Source: Rapidithrix thailandica
Lineage (GTDB): Bacteria; Bacteroidota; Bacteroidia; Cytophagales; Flammeovirgaceae
Length of the DNA: 64,000 bases
Assembly (NCBI RefSeq): GCF_039710355.1
Contig: NZ_JBDKWZ010000018.1
Location: 1 to 64,000 of the forward strand
Reading direction: 5' to 3'
The notes beneath the pieces were generated by a model. It did not search any database and was not told the origin of the DNA. It saw only the letters and a program-made list of their open reading frames with translations. The stretch's first letter is position 1. Every line of letters begins with the position of its first letter. The translations under genes and the position numbers were made by a program. Below, piece by piece: positions 43,001 through 50,649 of this stretch.

Positions 43001-43494
43001 TGAGTAATCAAATTATTTTCCAAGGTGCTGGGAAGAGCTGTAGCTCCCGCCCTTAGCAAAATCAGGATTTCTCCTAAGCGCTGTGGACTGGCAATCTGGT
43101 TATACCACCAATTATTGCTCTGCGGGTCAGTGACATCCCAATAACTCAAAGCATTGACGATCGCCTGATACAAGCTTGTATCGGTATAATACGTACTATT
43201 TTGCCAAGTATATGCTTTCGCAAAATCACGTACTCTCGTCAGATGTGTATGCGGTGACCAGTTGGTCCGGGAAGTACTGGCATAATCTATATCTGTCCAG
43301 GAGCCGTCACTTTGAACCGAAGCCAAATAAGTTCCGACCGTATTGTCCAGATCGTTGGCATTGCCTTTCCAGAATTCATTCCTGACTCGCCCCATAATGG
43401 TCTCATAGTCGGTAGGTGATTGAGCAAATACCCATGAGCAAAGTCCAAAGTACAGCCCGGTAATCAAACAAAGAGTGTGCGTCATTTTTTTCAT
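40054..43494 (-). CDS. Secreted polysaccharide lyase family 8 (chondroitin/hyaluronan/xanthan-type) with two CBM96-like modules and T9SS tail
   Basis: 1146-aa extracellular lyase. After a signal peptide (ending WVFAQ) the alpha/alpha toroid carries the PL8 catalytic set: Asn178 (TGANK), His227 (QQHGAQ), Tyr236 (SSYG), Arg290 and Arg294. These match in order and spacing Asn175, His225, Tyr234, Arg288 and Arg292 of Pedobacter chondroitin AC lyase. A beta-sandwich region follows. Then come two tandem DNRLRE/CBM96-like modules (about 735-895 and 900-1060; each with ADAYVR, ESYLKFDL, WEV..VSDD.W, TWN.KPA, VEWDITNQ) and a C-terminal type IX sorting domain (SVYPNP..., last 75 residues). It cleaves an acidic polysaccharide by beta-elimination; which one is open. 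Upstream lies a 22-bp palindrome. Confidence 0.9.
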   Translation of the reverse strand: MKKMTHTLCLITGLYFGLCSWVFAQSPTDYETIMGRVRNEFWKGNANDLDNTVGTYLASVQSDGSWTDIDYASTSRTNWSPHTHLTRVRDFAKAYTWQNSTYYTDTSLYQAIVNALSYWDVTDPQSNNWWYNQIASPQRLGEILILLRAGATALPSTLENNLITQMNRGNPGSWTGANKLDIAIHWIYRGCLLSDQSITQTGVDESFYPLQFTTGEGLQHDYSYQQHGAQLHISSYGLVFINGEVKVAGYVQGTSFALSGSKLSYLSNYIRQTYLSVLRSHFVDYNVTGRAVSRKNNLNKQGFTSTLQKMKTIDAAYSAVYDDAIARISGTQSPDYAVNPKHTHYWRSDYVLHNRPAYTFSTRTVSNRTVRSENGNGENLKGYFLTDGATNISVNGNEYFNIFPVWEWNKVPGVTAPELATIPVRSAWQVPGTSTFTGGVSDSLYGVTAFAMNDYGVNVKKSWFFFDEEIVCLGADLNATASENITTTVNQCVLDGSVTVSQNGSVSTVGNGAHAYNGTADWILHDSVGYFFPQGGNLQLTNQTQSGSWYAINTTHSNQTVATDVFKLWFDHGVQPSGSSYAYIVAPGKRSATEMQHYDLNNIEILANSGGVQAVKHKGLNLLQVVFYQATTFTTDSMTVWVDQPCVLMFKNIGSNQVTTHIADPAQNKSAINVYVELPGIDSTRQLTCTLPTGAYAGSTVAYVVNENTPVFQPEGVLPVADAYVRNGSSANTNYGSSSLVVKNDGTGYARESYLKFDLSEINGPIAQAKLKLVLVGANTDITSTTWEVAAVSDDSWTETGITWNNKPAKGSVLASQPGQGSGEVEWDITNQFITELTGDQVLSLHLSSTAIGAKTDATFYSKEANVFTVKPILLISDQVVEERKASADAYVRGGTYAADNYGTSTTLVVKNSTGSSYSRESYLKFDLNNLPANVNSAKLKLYVNYGNTDVTSTTWEVHAVSDDTWLEEGITWNTKPATSGLLATQPGQGPGYVEWDITNQVNTEKDGDGTLSVKLISTGTGSKTDAIFASRETSDAAKRPTLIVESSSGTTYSALAGKSPVVHLIKENGSASVYPNPVHMWLTVQAEGVVKKIEIRNANGQLMRVKDRFDARKADLDVSALPQGLYILLIHQEEGVSSHKFLKTN

Positions 43495-43572
43495 TTTCGA
43501 TATATAGATTTTGAAGTAAATTAAATTCTCGGTTCGTGTATTTTCTTCAGCATTTTCCTATTGGGTTACTTT

Positions 43573-43594
43573 ATAATACAATCGATTGTATTAT
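43573..43594. promoter_or_regulatory. Perfect 22-bp palindrome, candidate operator of the PL8 gene
   Basis: Half-site ATAATACAATC is followed immediately by its exact reverse complement GATTGTATTAT, with a central CG. The palindrome lies 79 bp before the lyase start codon. Perfect symmetry around CG is typical of LacI-family operators. No T-run follows, so a terminator role is unlikely. Confidence 0.6.
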
Positions 43595-43640
43595 TGTTTC
43601 AAAAAAACGCTCCCATTAGGAGTTTTGACAAAAAAGTATC

Positions 43641-43800
43641 GAAGTGGTTTAAACGTATAGTTTTTGACCGAAAATGGGATCGAAATCGGCTCATCAAGGT
43701 ACTTTTTGAAGAGAATAGCCAAAGCTATTGTTGAAAAAGTAACACAGAGGAGGCGTTTTTGAAACATTTTTCAGGAAAAAGAAAAAGTTTAATTCACTTC
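43641..43800. mobile_element. MITE copy 1 (160 bp)
   Basis: Ends GAAGTGGTTTAAAC ... GTTTAATTCACTTC are 14-bp inverted repeats with two mismatches. The flanks are ATC on both sides, a possible 3-bp target duplication. The interior matches, in opposite orientation, the element at 55991-56151 over its whole length. No transposase is encoded. Confidence 0.85.
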
Positions 43801-44032
43801 ATCATCAGTATCATTTTGATAAGTCAATCTACTGAAAAGAAGTGCATCTGATCTTTTATTATGATGCAGCATACTAGGGGCGATGATTTATATTTTCAAT
43901 TAGGGAAAAAAATTGAAAATAAACAAGTCTTCTCTTGCTTTGAAAGGTCTATTATTTATATATACTTGGATTTTTTTCTATAATTTTCGATAATCTCATC
44001 CACTCTTTTCTAAAAAGTAACCAGAAACAAAA

Positions 44033-44797
44033 ATGAAAAAAACACTTCTCTATCTAATCTTGACACTACTCTGGAGCAGTACTTATTTATCTGCCGAGCC
44101 AACCCGGTTGGTAGTCAGGGCCAAAGCTAAAGATGCAAAATTTATCGGAAGCTCTATCGGAGGAGCTATGGTGATTGTACGGGATGGCACTACAAATGAA
44201 CTCTTAGCCAAAGGACTGACAAAAGGTTCTACCGGTAATACCACTGTCCTCATGCGGGAAGCTCATCAGCGTTTCAAACCACTTACGGATGACAATACTG
44301 CTAAATTTGAAACCAGCTTGGACATAGATGCCCCCACTTTTGTCACTGTAGAAGTCATTGCTCCTTATTCCAAAAGACAAGCTGCTGTTACTTCCAGCAC
44401 ACAATTGTGGTTAATTCCAGGCAAGCATATAGACGGAGACGGTTTGATTCTGGAAATTCCGGGAGTAGTGATCGACATTCTAAGTCCTCAAACGCATGAA
44501 CGCATCCCCTTGCAAAACAACATGCAATTGGAAATCAAAGCCAATGTGGTGATGATGTGCGGCTGTCCGGTTCAGGAAAAAGGCATTTGGGATGCCAAGG
44601 ACTTTGAGGTCATGGCTGTGTTGAAAAAAGGTGACCAAGTACATAACATTCCGCTGAAAATCACCCATAAAACCAGTACTTTTTCGGCCATGGCGACTTT
44701 GTCGGAAGGGGGTACGTATGATCTGACAGTATATGCCTATTCTGCCAAAACCGGAAATACCGGTGTAGATAAAACCAGTTTTATCTTACAAGAATAA
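44033..44797 (+). CDS. Secreted protein of unknown function
   Basis: 254-aa protein with a clear signal peptide (MKKTLLYLILTLLWSSTYLSA). The mature part looks all-beta, with two probable sandwich domains: residues about 22-130 (RLVVRAKAKDAKFIGSSIGGAMVIVRD) and about 140-254 (EIPGVVIDILSPQ ... TYDLTVYAYS). A CGC motif (VVMMCGCPV) in the second domain could bind metal or form a disulfide. I do not recognise the family. It is divergent from the PL8 lyase gene with a MITE between; a hairpin terminator follows the gene. Confidence 0.85.
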   Translation: MKKTLLYLILTLLWSSTYLSAEPTRLVVRAKAKDAKFIGSSIGGAMVIVRDGTTNELLAKGLTKGSTGNTTVLMREAHQRFKPLTDDNTAKFETSLDIDAPTFVTVEVIAPYSKRQAAVTSSTQLWLIPGKHIDGDGLILEIPGVVIDILSPQTHERIPLQNNMQLEIKANVVMMCGCPVQEKGIWDAKDFEVMAVLKKGDQVHNIPLKITHKTSTFSAMATLSEGGTYDLTVYAYSAKTGNTGVDKTSFILQE

Positions 44798-44825
44798 AAA
44801 CGCCCCCATTTGATGAAAAATAAAA

Positions 44826-44855
44826 ACGGACCAATGAATCAATTCCTTGGTCCGT
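44826..44855. terminator. Hairpin between converging genes
   Basis: 9-bp stem ACGGACCAA / TTGGTCCGT (44826-44834 with 44847-44855), 28 bp after the secreted protein gene and 24 bp from the SH3-domain gene stop. It can end both transcripts. Confidence 0.7.
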
Positions 44856-44879
44856 CATCATATATATCCAAAAACAAAT

Positions 44880-45350
44880 TTATTCATCTAAAGAGGCTTT
44901 CTGTTTTCTATGTTTTTCAGAGGCTATGGCATAATACTTCAGCGCTGAGGTCATGTTAAAATATCCTTCGGACACGTATCCTTTGAGGCCCCTTTGTTGC
45001 ACCTGATAATATCCGTCTTGATAATTGATTACGGTCACCGTATCTCCTTTTTGCAAGGTTCCCACCAATTCCGAAAAAGCCGATGCGGAACTTCTCACAT
45101 TGCTTTTCCGGTTCAACACTCCTTTTACATGAAGTTCTTCTGTTGACACCCCAAGGGTTAATTCATTAATTTCATCATCCACCACCAGAAGTTGTTGGTT
45201 CAGTTGTTCGATGGAATCTTCTAAATCGGCTACCGCTTTTTGAAGTCGGGCCTTTTTTTCATTCAATGAAGTAAGCCTGTCAGTTGAGGATTGTGCCCAT
45301 AGGCAATACCCGTTCATCAGGAATAATAGAGAGAGGATTGTTGCTTTCAT
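44880..45350 (-). CDS. Secreted coiled-coil and bacterial SH3-domain protein
   Basis: 156-aa exported protein. Signal peptide (MKATILSLLFLMNGYCLWAQ), coiled coil at about 25-60 (LNEKKARLQKAVADLEDSIEQ onward), then a bacterial SH3 domain (about 80-140) with NVRSSASAFSELVGTLQKGDTVTVINYQDGYYQV and GLKGYVSEGYF. SH3b domains usually bind cell-wall peptides. The open frame extends to TTG at 45359, but the ATG at 45350 precedes the signal peptide. TAAATTTG on the minus strand (45357-45364) lies six bases before the ATG, which would give an almost leaderless mRNA. Confidence 0.88.
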   Translation of the reverse strand: MKATILSLLFLMNGYCLWAQSSTDRLTSLNEKKARLQKAVADLEDSIEQLNQQLLVVDDEINELTLGVSTEELHVKGVLNRKSNVRSSASAFSELVGTLQKGDTVTVINYQDGYYQVQQRGLKGYVSEGYFNMTSALKYYAIASEKHRKQKASLDE

Positions 45351-45534
45351 GTTATCCAAATTTAGGTTTGTCGTAAATAGTTGAAAACCAGTATTTATGT
45401 AATAATTAACTCGGTTTTCTACCTATTAGTTGGATAACTGGTAAAAGTTCACCTGTTTGTTAACAAATATTTTGGTTTGAGGAGGAATTTGACAGTTTTT
45501 TTACCCATTTCAGGCAATTTCCCTCAAAACAAAA

Positions 45535-45566
45535 CAAGCCCCGGTTTTTTATCAACTTGGGGCTTG
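45535..45566 (-). terminator. Terminator of thiL
   Basis: 8-bp stem CAAGCCCC / GGGGCTTG (45535-45542 with 45559-45566), followed on the minus strand by TTTTGTTTT; 39 bp past the thiL stop codon. Confidence 0.8.
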
Positions 45567-45604
45567 CAGTCAGTATATGTAAAGAAAAATCAGATACCTC
45601 CGGT

Positions 45605-46651
45605 TTAGAAGTGCTTCCAACCTTGCGCTTGAATATCAATCACTTGTTGCATCTTTGTGACTAATTTCACCCCATTCTCTTTTTCTTGCATGTATCCGAT
45701 AGCCGTTATATTCGGACTATTTTTTATTTTCGGATAATCCTCTTGTTTGATGGTAAACAACAGCTCGTAATCCTCCCCTCCGTTCAACATACAAGTGATT
45801 GCCGACATCTTAAATTCATCCGTAGCGACATGGTAGGTTTCCTGATCGATAGGCAGTTTCTCTTCATAAATCACCGCGCCAAGTCCTGAGCCTTTACAGA
45901 GATGCATGACTTCCGAACCCAAACCATCCGAAATATCGATCATGGAAGTGGGCAATAAACCGATCTCTTTCAATTCATGAATAATATCGGTGCGGGCATC
46001 CGGACGAAGCTGTCTGCGAACAACATACTCTTTGCCACTCAGCTCAGGTTGCATTTCCTGATTACTCAAAAACACTTGCTTTTCCCTTTCCAAGACTTGC
46101 AGTCCCATATAGGCTCCACCCAAATCACCGGTCACACACAAAATATCACCTTTATTAGCCGTATCGCGATACACAATTTCATCTGCTTTTCCTTGGCCTA
46201 TGGCCGTCACAGAGATCACCAGACCTGCACGCGAACTGGTGGTATCTCCTCCTACCATATCAACCTTATAGTTTTCACAAGCTAGCCGTATACCTTCATA
46301 TAATTCGTCCACGGCTTCTACGGAAAAGCGATTGCTCACTGCAATACTCACTGTAATTTGTTTCGGGATTACGTTCATAGCTGCAATATCCGAAACATTC
46401 ACCGCTACGGCCTTATATCCCAGGTGTTTTAAGGGCATATAAGACAAATCAAAATGCACCCCTTCTACCAGCATATCCGTTGACACTACTGTGTGTTGGC
46501 CTTCCAGATTTACCAATACGGCTGCATCATCCCCGATTCCCTTCACACTTTCCTTGGTATAAATTTTGGTTTCAGACTTGATACGGTCAATTAAGCCAAA
46601 TTCACCCAACTCGCTGATATCTGTAAATTTTGGTTTTTCCTGTTCACTCAT
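45605..46651 (-). CDS. thiL: Thiamine-monophosphate kinase
   Basis: 348-aa ATP-dependent kinase (thiamine phosphate to thiamine diphosphate), last step of thiamine cofactor synthesis. AIRS/PurM-fold signatures: GEFGLIDRI near the N-terminus, GIGDDAAVL, VVSTDMLVEGVHFDLSYMP, GYKAVAVNVSDIAAMNVIPKQITVSI, VDMVGGDTTSSRAGLVISVTAIG, MIDISDGLGSEVMHL and MLNGGEDYELLF. Full length, ATG start. No other thiamine gene is adjacent. A tiny lipoprotein gene diverges 61 bp upstream. Confidence 0.97.
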   Translation of the reverse strand: MSEQEKPKFTDISELGEFGLIDRIKSETKIYTKESVKGIGDDAAVLVNLEGQHTVVSTDMLVEGVHFDLSYMPLKHLGYKAVAVNVSDIAAMNVIPKQITVSIAVSNRFSVEAVDELYEGIRLACENYKVDMVGGDTTSSRAGLVISVTAIGQGKADEIVYRDTANKGDILCVTGDLGGAYMGLQVLEREKQVFLSNQEMQPELSGKEYVVRRQLRPDARTDIIHELKEIGLLPTSMIDISDGLGSEVMHLCKGSGLGAVIYEEKLPIDQETYHVATDEFKMSAITCMLNGGEDYELLFTIKQEDYPKIKNSPNITAIGYMQEKENGVKLVTKMQQVIDIQAQGWKHF

Positions 46652-46712
46652 GTGTATCTCCGGTTCAATTAAAGTATATTGTAGTCGATTCTAAATATAT
46701 TAAAATCTGGTT

Positions 46713-46841
46713 ATGAAAGCGAAGTTAGCATATGTTCTGATATTTTCTCTCATCTTCGGCATTGCATGTGCCCGTCCGGAATGCAAAACCCCAAAGGGTA
46801 AAAAGAAAAGAGCTTACTATAACAGCATACAATATAGATAG
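46713..46841 (+). CDS. Very small lipoprotein (42 aa)
   Basis: ATG at 46713 to TAG at 46839-46841. The peptide MKAKLAYVLIFSLIFGIACA has a classic lipoprotein signal with lipobox FGIAC; the 24-residue mature part starts CARPECKTPKGKKKRAYY and is strongly basic. Three features support it as a real gene: a correct signal-peptide design, a second Cys, and a position in an otherwise empty 274-bp gap. No RBS or promoter stands out. Function unknown. Confidence 0.6.
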   Translation: MKAKLAYVLIFSLIFGIACARPECKTPKGKKKRAYYNSIQYR

Positions 46842-46925
46842 ACTTACCTAGCAAAAAGGTACAGTGTAAATTCTCAAAAAGGCATCTACAAAGTTGGCTA
46901 CAAGCTAAAAAAGCCTCCGCCTCTC

Positions 46926-47843
46926 TTAACTTGCCACCAACTGTCTCTTCACCTTCTTTTTATACACATTCATCAACACAATGGCCAATAAAATAAATGC
47001 AATTCCCAGCCATTGCATTCCATTTACGTTTTCTTCCAAAAGTACCATGGCCATGATCACCGATACGGGTATCTCTACGGCAGTAATGATTGCCCCCAGC
47101 CCTATGCCTGTCAGTGGCATTCCGTAGGTAAACAATAAAGGAGGCAATACGGTACCGAATAAGGCAAGTACGATTCCCCACTTCCATAACACCGTGTAAT
47201 CATATTTCTCCATCAATTGGGAAGAGGCAAATAACAGGACAATCAAAGTACCTCCTACCAACAACCAAAAACTTCTGCGTACAGTAGGCAGTGTTAATGC
47301 CACCCGGTTGGCACTGTAGGTGGCAACGGTATACGATATGGCGGCAAGAATTCCCCAAGCCAGTCCTTTCCAATGAAGCGTCTCCCACTCTACCAATACA
47401 TTGGTTGCCAAAATGGTCCCTATCCATACAATGATGGTAGCAAGCAGTTTTTTCCCTTCGGGAAGTGTCTTATTGAGTAATGCCTCCACAAGCACACCCA
47501 TCCAAGTACTTTGCATCAACAAAACAATGCCCACCGAAACCGGAATATATTGTACGGAATAGTAATAAAAGGTACTGGTCAGCCCTAAAGAAGTTCCGGC
47601 CAAAATCAATTTTAAAATATTGCTTCGAGAAGATGGTACGGACGTAGACTTCTGCGCTTTTTTAGGGTAAAACAGATTGATCAATCCTAAAATACAAAGG
47701 CCTAATATAAACTGTGAACTGGTTACTTCTCCCGGAGTAAACCCCTCTTGATAGGCCATTTTCACGAAAGTGGCCAAAATTCCATAACTACAAGCACCTA
47801 AAAATATCAATAGCACTCCGATAAACAATTTCCTTTCCGTCAT
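46926..47843 (-). CDS. EamA family (drug/metabolite) transporter
   Basis: 305-aa inner-membrane protein with ten predicted helices in two EamA repeats, e.g. LFIGVLLIFLGACSYGILATFVKMAY at the start and GAIITAVEIPVSVIMAMVLLEENVNGMQWLGIAFILLAIVLMN in the second repeat. Substrate unknown; relatives export amino acids or metabolites. The open frame reaches a TTG at 47861, but the ATG at 47843 (MTERKLFIG) is preferred. Confidence 0.92.
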   Translation of the reverse strand: MTERKLFIGVLLIFLGACSYGILATFVKMAYQEGFTPGEVTSSQFILGLCILGLINLFYPKKAQKSTSVPSSRSNILKLILAGTSLGLTSTFYYYSVQYIPVSVGIVLLMQSTWMGVLVEALLNKTLPEGKKLLATIIVWIGTILATNVLVEWETLHWKGLAWGILAAISYTVATYSANRVALTLPTVRRSFWLLVGGTLIVLLFASSQLMEKYDYTVLWKWGIVLALFGTVLPPLLFTYGMPLTGIGLGAIITAVEIPVSVIMAMVLLEENVNGMQWLGIAFILLAIVLMNVYKKKVKRQLVAS

Positions 47844-48027
47844 TTCGATCGTTTTTGGCAAAGGAAATTATTCACGGTCAAGTGCGCATTTACATATGTT
47901 GATATCAGAAAGAAAATACAGCCCCTCACACTCTCTAATATTTAACAAATACTAAATCTGGCAGGCATTTGTTCATCTTTATTAAAACAAAGGTAAACGA
48001 GCTGGAATACCCTCCCTTGAAAAAGAG

Positions 48028-48060
48028 AAACAGGTGTAAGTAAAAAGTACACCTGTTTTT
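48028..48060. terminator. Hairpin after the Crp-type regulator gene
   Basis: 10-bp stem AAACAGGTGT / ACACCTGTTT (48028-48037 with 48049-48058) with T-rich sequence on both sides. It lies 46 bp past the regulator's stop codon. Confidence 0.6.
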
Positions 48061-48105
48061 CTTACAAGTAGCCATTGAGCAATAGCCCGGTTTTGTGCTT
48101 TTTGA

Positions 48106-48693
48106 TTACAACTCTTTGTTATCGGATAACTGCGCCCGGATCCGGCTAAGTTGTGTAGGAGTGACTCCTAAATACGAAGCAATCTGGTGCTGTCGTAAGC
48201 GGTTTTTCAGATGAGGATAACTTTTCAAAAATTCCAAATAACGGACTTTGGCATCTGTAGCTTTCAGCTTAATCTCATTCATCTCTTTTTGAAGTACCCA
48301 ACGCTGTTCCAGGTAGTTGATTTGCAACAAAGCCAAATCCAAATGTGTTTTCATAAGTTCCCGGTAATAGTCATAAGGCAACTCCCATAATCGGCAGGTT
48401 TCTAACGCTTGAATCACAAACTTGCTTGGCATCTTACTGACCACACTGGAAAGAGAAGCAACAAATTCCCCTTCGGAAAAGAACTTCTTAATCACCATAT
48501 TTCCTTCCCTATCCAAAAAATAGTACGATAAAAGGCCTTGCTCCACAAAGCAGATATGTTTTTCATGCTCGCCTTCTCTAAGATACATTTCATCTTTGTC
48601 CAACACTTTCAGGCGTAGTTTTTTTTCAAACAATTCATTCAGCTCAGGTTTTAACCGGCCGTACTTACTAAGATGTTGAAAAAACAGATTCAT
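48106..48693 (-). CDS. Crp/Fnr family transcriptional regulator
   Basis: 195-aa regulator with a cyclic-nucleotide-binding-like jelly roll (about 15-130: EHEKHICFVEQGLLSYYFLDREGNMVIKKFFSEGEFVASL) and a C-terminal helix-turn-helix (LRQHQIASYLGVTPTQLSRIRAQL). No Fe-S cysteine cluster is seen at the N-terminus. It starts 11 bp after the acyltransferase-peptidase fusion gene and is probably co-transcribed with it. The ligand is unknown; many Bacteroidota members of this subgroup do not bind cAMP. Confidence 0.93.
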   Translation of the reverse strand: MNLFFQHLSKYGRLKPELNELFEKKLRLKVLDKDEMYLREGEHEKHICFVEQGLLSYYFLDREGNMVIKKFFSEGEFVASLSSVVSKMPSKFVIQALETCRLWELPYDYYRELMKTHLDLALLQINYLEQRWVLQKEMNEIKLKATDAKVRYLEFLKSYPHLKNRLRQHQIASYLGVTPTQLSRIRAQLSDNKEL

Positions 48694-48704
48694 GGATTTT
48701 TTTT

Positions 48705-50327
48705 CTAAAATACCGATGGATATTTTTCTTTTAAATACGTTAAATAGGCTTTAAAATCGCGGTTAAACTTTTGTTCAAACTCTTCTTTGAATTGATTTTG
48801 GTCTCCTCTATACCGCTTGTACCCCATAAAATAGGTGTTATTAGGCTTGAACTTTTGAAAATACGAATAATACCTTTTGTTATGAAAAAACAAAGAGTCG
48901 GGTACAGTGCAAGCCCGTTGAATAAAAGCCTCTTTATGCACTCGTTTTTCCTCCGGACTATGGTGTTCCTCAAAGGAAGCATATAGCAAGTCAAGCTCCT
49001 TCGCTACCGACAAAATATATTTTGAAAATGTCTCCCGGTCTTCTTTTTGTTGATGATAGCGCAGAAATTCCGGAGAGTTCTCCCCGTATTTCCCCTTCAA
49101 ATACAGTTTTGCCCCTTCGTCCCCGACAAAGCTGGCCAGGTTTTCATTATATTGAGTATTTCCTTTTACATACAACGTTCCGTGGGTCAGTTCGTGGATA
49201 ATCAAATTGGCCAGGTCGCCTATATCCCTATACAAGAAGCTCGAAAGAATAGGATCGTTCAGAATGCCCAATGTGGACCAGGCGTTCACTTCTCGAATGC
49301 TGGTATCATAGCCCTTGGATTTGAGCTCTTGTTCCAGTTCTATGGCCAGTTGATGATTGAAATAGCCTTTATAACTCGTTTTGCCCAACAAAGGAAAGTC
49401 CCAGCTTTTGGCTTTGAGGGCAAAAGGCTCGCAAGCCGTCACCACCCAAAGCACGGGATTACCTTGTTGATCATACATTTTTTCATAGCTGCCCGAGGGG
49501 TCCAGTCCCAACGAATCCACAGTAAATTGTTTGATTTCCCGAATCAGTTCAATACGGTTTTTCAATGAATCGGGATACGTACGATCATTCAAAAACACCC
49601 CTACCGGTTGGGCTTTCCACAAGATATTTAACTGCCCGTATCCCTGCCTGACCCCATATACCACCAGAGAAAAATTCCAAAGCAAATAGCCTATTAAAAC
49701 CGTTACACCGATCTTCAAAAAAGATTTCAGCCAATTTTTCCATTTCTTTTTGGGCGGCATTTCCGGATGCTGAACACTGGAAAGCGCTGGAGTTTTAGGA
49801 ATTTTTTGGGTATAGAACTCTTTGAGTTTTTGAATATCTTCTTCTTTATTATCCGTGGGATAAAACAAATTATCCACCCCTACTTCCTGGCGGTAATAAT
49901 CCACATAGCCGCAAAGTATGGGCACCTTGGCTTCACGGGCAATATGGTAAAACCCACTCTTCCAATCCTCTACATGGCTTCGGGTTCCTTCCGGAGCAAT
50001 GGCGACAAATATCTTTTCATGCCGGTTGATTTCTTCTGCCACTTGCTCCACCAGGCTATTGCGTTTGGAACGGTCCACAGGAATCCCTCCCAGCCAATGA
50101 AAGAATTGACCCAAAGGAGGCTTGAACAAGGTGTGCTTGGCAATAAACTTTGCCCAACCTAAATCCAACACCGAACGAGCCAAAGCAGTAATAGGGAAAT
50201 CCCAATTACTCGTATGAGGAGCTACGATGATCACACATTTTTTCAGGTGTTTGGGTCGGTTATTTACTACCTTCCAGTTAAATAACCAAAGAATAAACCT
50301 GAATAACGGCTTGAGAATAAAGGACAT
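48705..50327 (-). CDS. Fusion of a lysophospholipid acyltransferase domain and a predicted zinc aminopeptidase domain
   Basis: 540-aa two-part protein. Residues 1-180 are a PlsC-like acyltransferase with HTSNWD (His38-X4-Asp43) and EGTRS (113-117). A basic linker and one transmembrane helix (about 203-223) follow. Residues 225-540 match the predicted aminopeptidase family PF10023: LREI-type helices, the zinc motif HELTH (378-382) and NENLASFVGDEGA (394-406) with a likely further ligand. Both domains look complete and the frame is uninterrupted. The acyltransferase would be cytosolic and the peptidase periplasmic. It shares an operon with the Crp-type regulator downstream. Substrates are unknown. 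Confidence 0.85.
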   Translation of the reverse strand: MSFILKPLFRFILWLFNWKVVNNRPKHLKKCVIIVAPHTSNWDFPITALARSVLDLGWAKFIAKHTLFKPPLGQFFHWLGGIPVDRSKRNSLVEQVAEEINRHEKIFVAIAPEGTRSHVEDWKSGFYHIAREAKVPILCGYVDYYRQEVGVDNLFYPTDNKEEDIQKLKEFYTQKIPKTPALSSVQHPEMPPKKKWKNWLKSFLKIGVTVLIGYLLWNFSLVVYGVRQGYGQLNILWKAQPVGVFLNDRTYPDSLKNRIELIREIKQFTVDSLGLDPSGSYEKMYDQQGNPVLWVVTACEPFALKAKSWDFPLLGKTSYKGYFNHQLAIELEQELKSKGYDTSIREVNAWSTLGILNDPILSSFLYRDIGDLANLIIHELTHGTLYVKGNTQYNENLASFVGDEGAKLYLKGKYGENSPEFLRYHQQKEDRETFSKYILSVAKELDLLYASFEEHHSPEEKRVHKEAFIQRACTVPDSLFFHNKRYYSYFQKFKPNNTYFMGYKRYRGDQNQFKEEFEQKFNRDFKAYLTYLKEKYPSVF

Positions 50328-50649
50328 CTTTTATTAGTTAATTCAACCACCATACTGCCATCAGAAGAACAAATTGTACCCCGGAGATCCGACCCAATGC
50401 CCATCGAATTTGAGCACTATTTTCTGATAAATCAGTAGAATTCTGTTGGCAATTTATAAGATTCTGGTGGGAAATCCACTTTTAAGCTTTTTCAAACAGG
50501 AATTGACCAGGAAGAAATTAAGGAGATTTTTTGAGAAATGACAGTCAGTTTCTCCTTACAATACGTGATTTTCATATCTGCTTCTCCTAATTTTGCCTTG
50601 TATGAATTCTGCCATCGAAAGGCAGCTTTATTTGACACATCCAAAACAC
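50328..50649. other. Divergent intergenic region upstream of the FAD-dependent protein gene
   Basis: No gene. Two similar 19-base segments, AGAATTCTGTTGGCAATTT (50437-50455) and AGATTCTGGTGGGAAATCC (50459-50477), are spaced 22 bp apart, about two helical turns, and may be a tandem binding site. TAATTTTG at 50588-50595 is a -7-like element. Confidence 0.45.

Larger units (their letters stand above)
43495..44032. other. Divergent intergenic region upstream of the PL8 lyase
   Basis: No gene. It contains the 22-bp operator-like palindrome at 43573-43594 and the 160-bp MITE at 43641-43800, so the MITE sits between the lyase operator and the divergent secreted protein gene. Confidence 0.6.
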
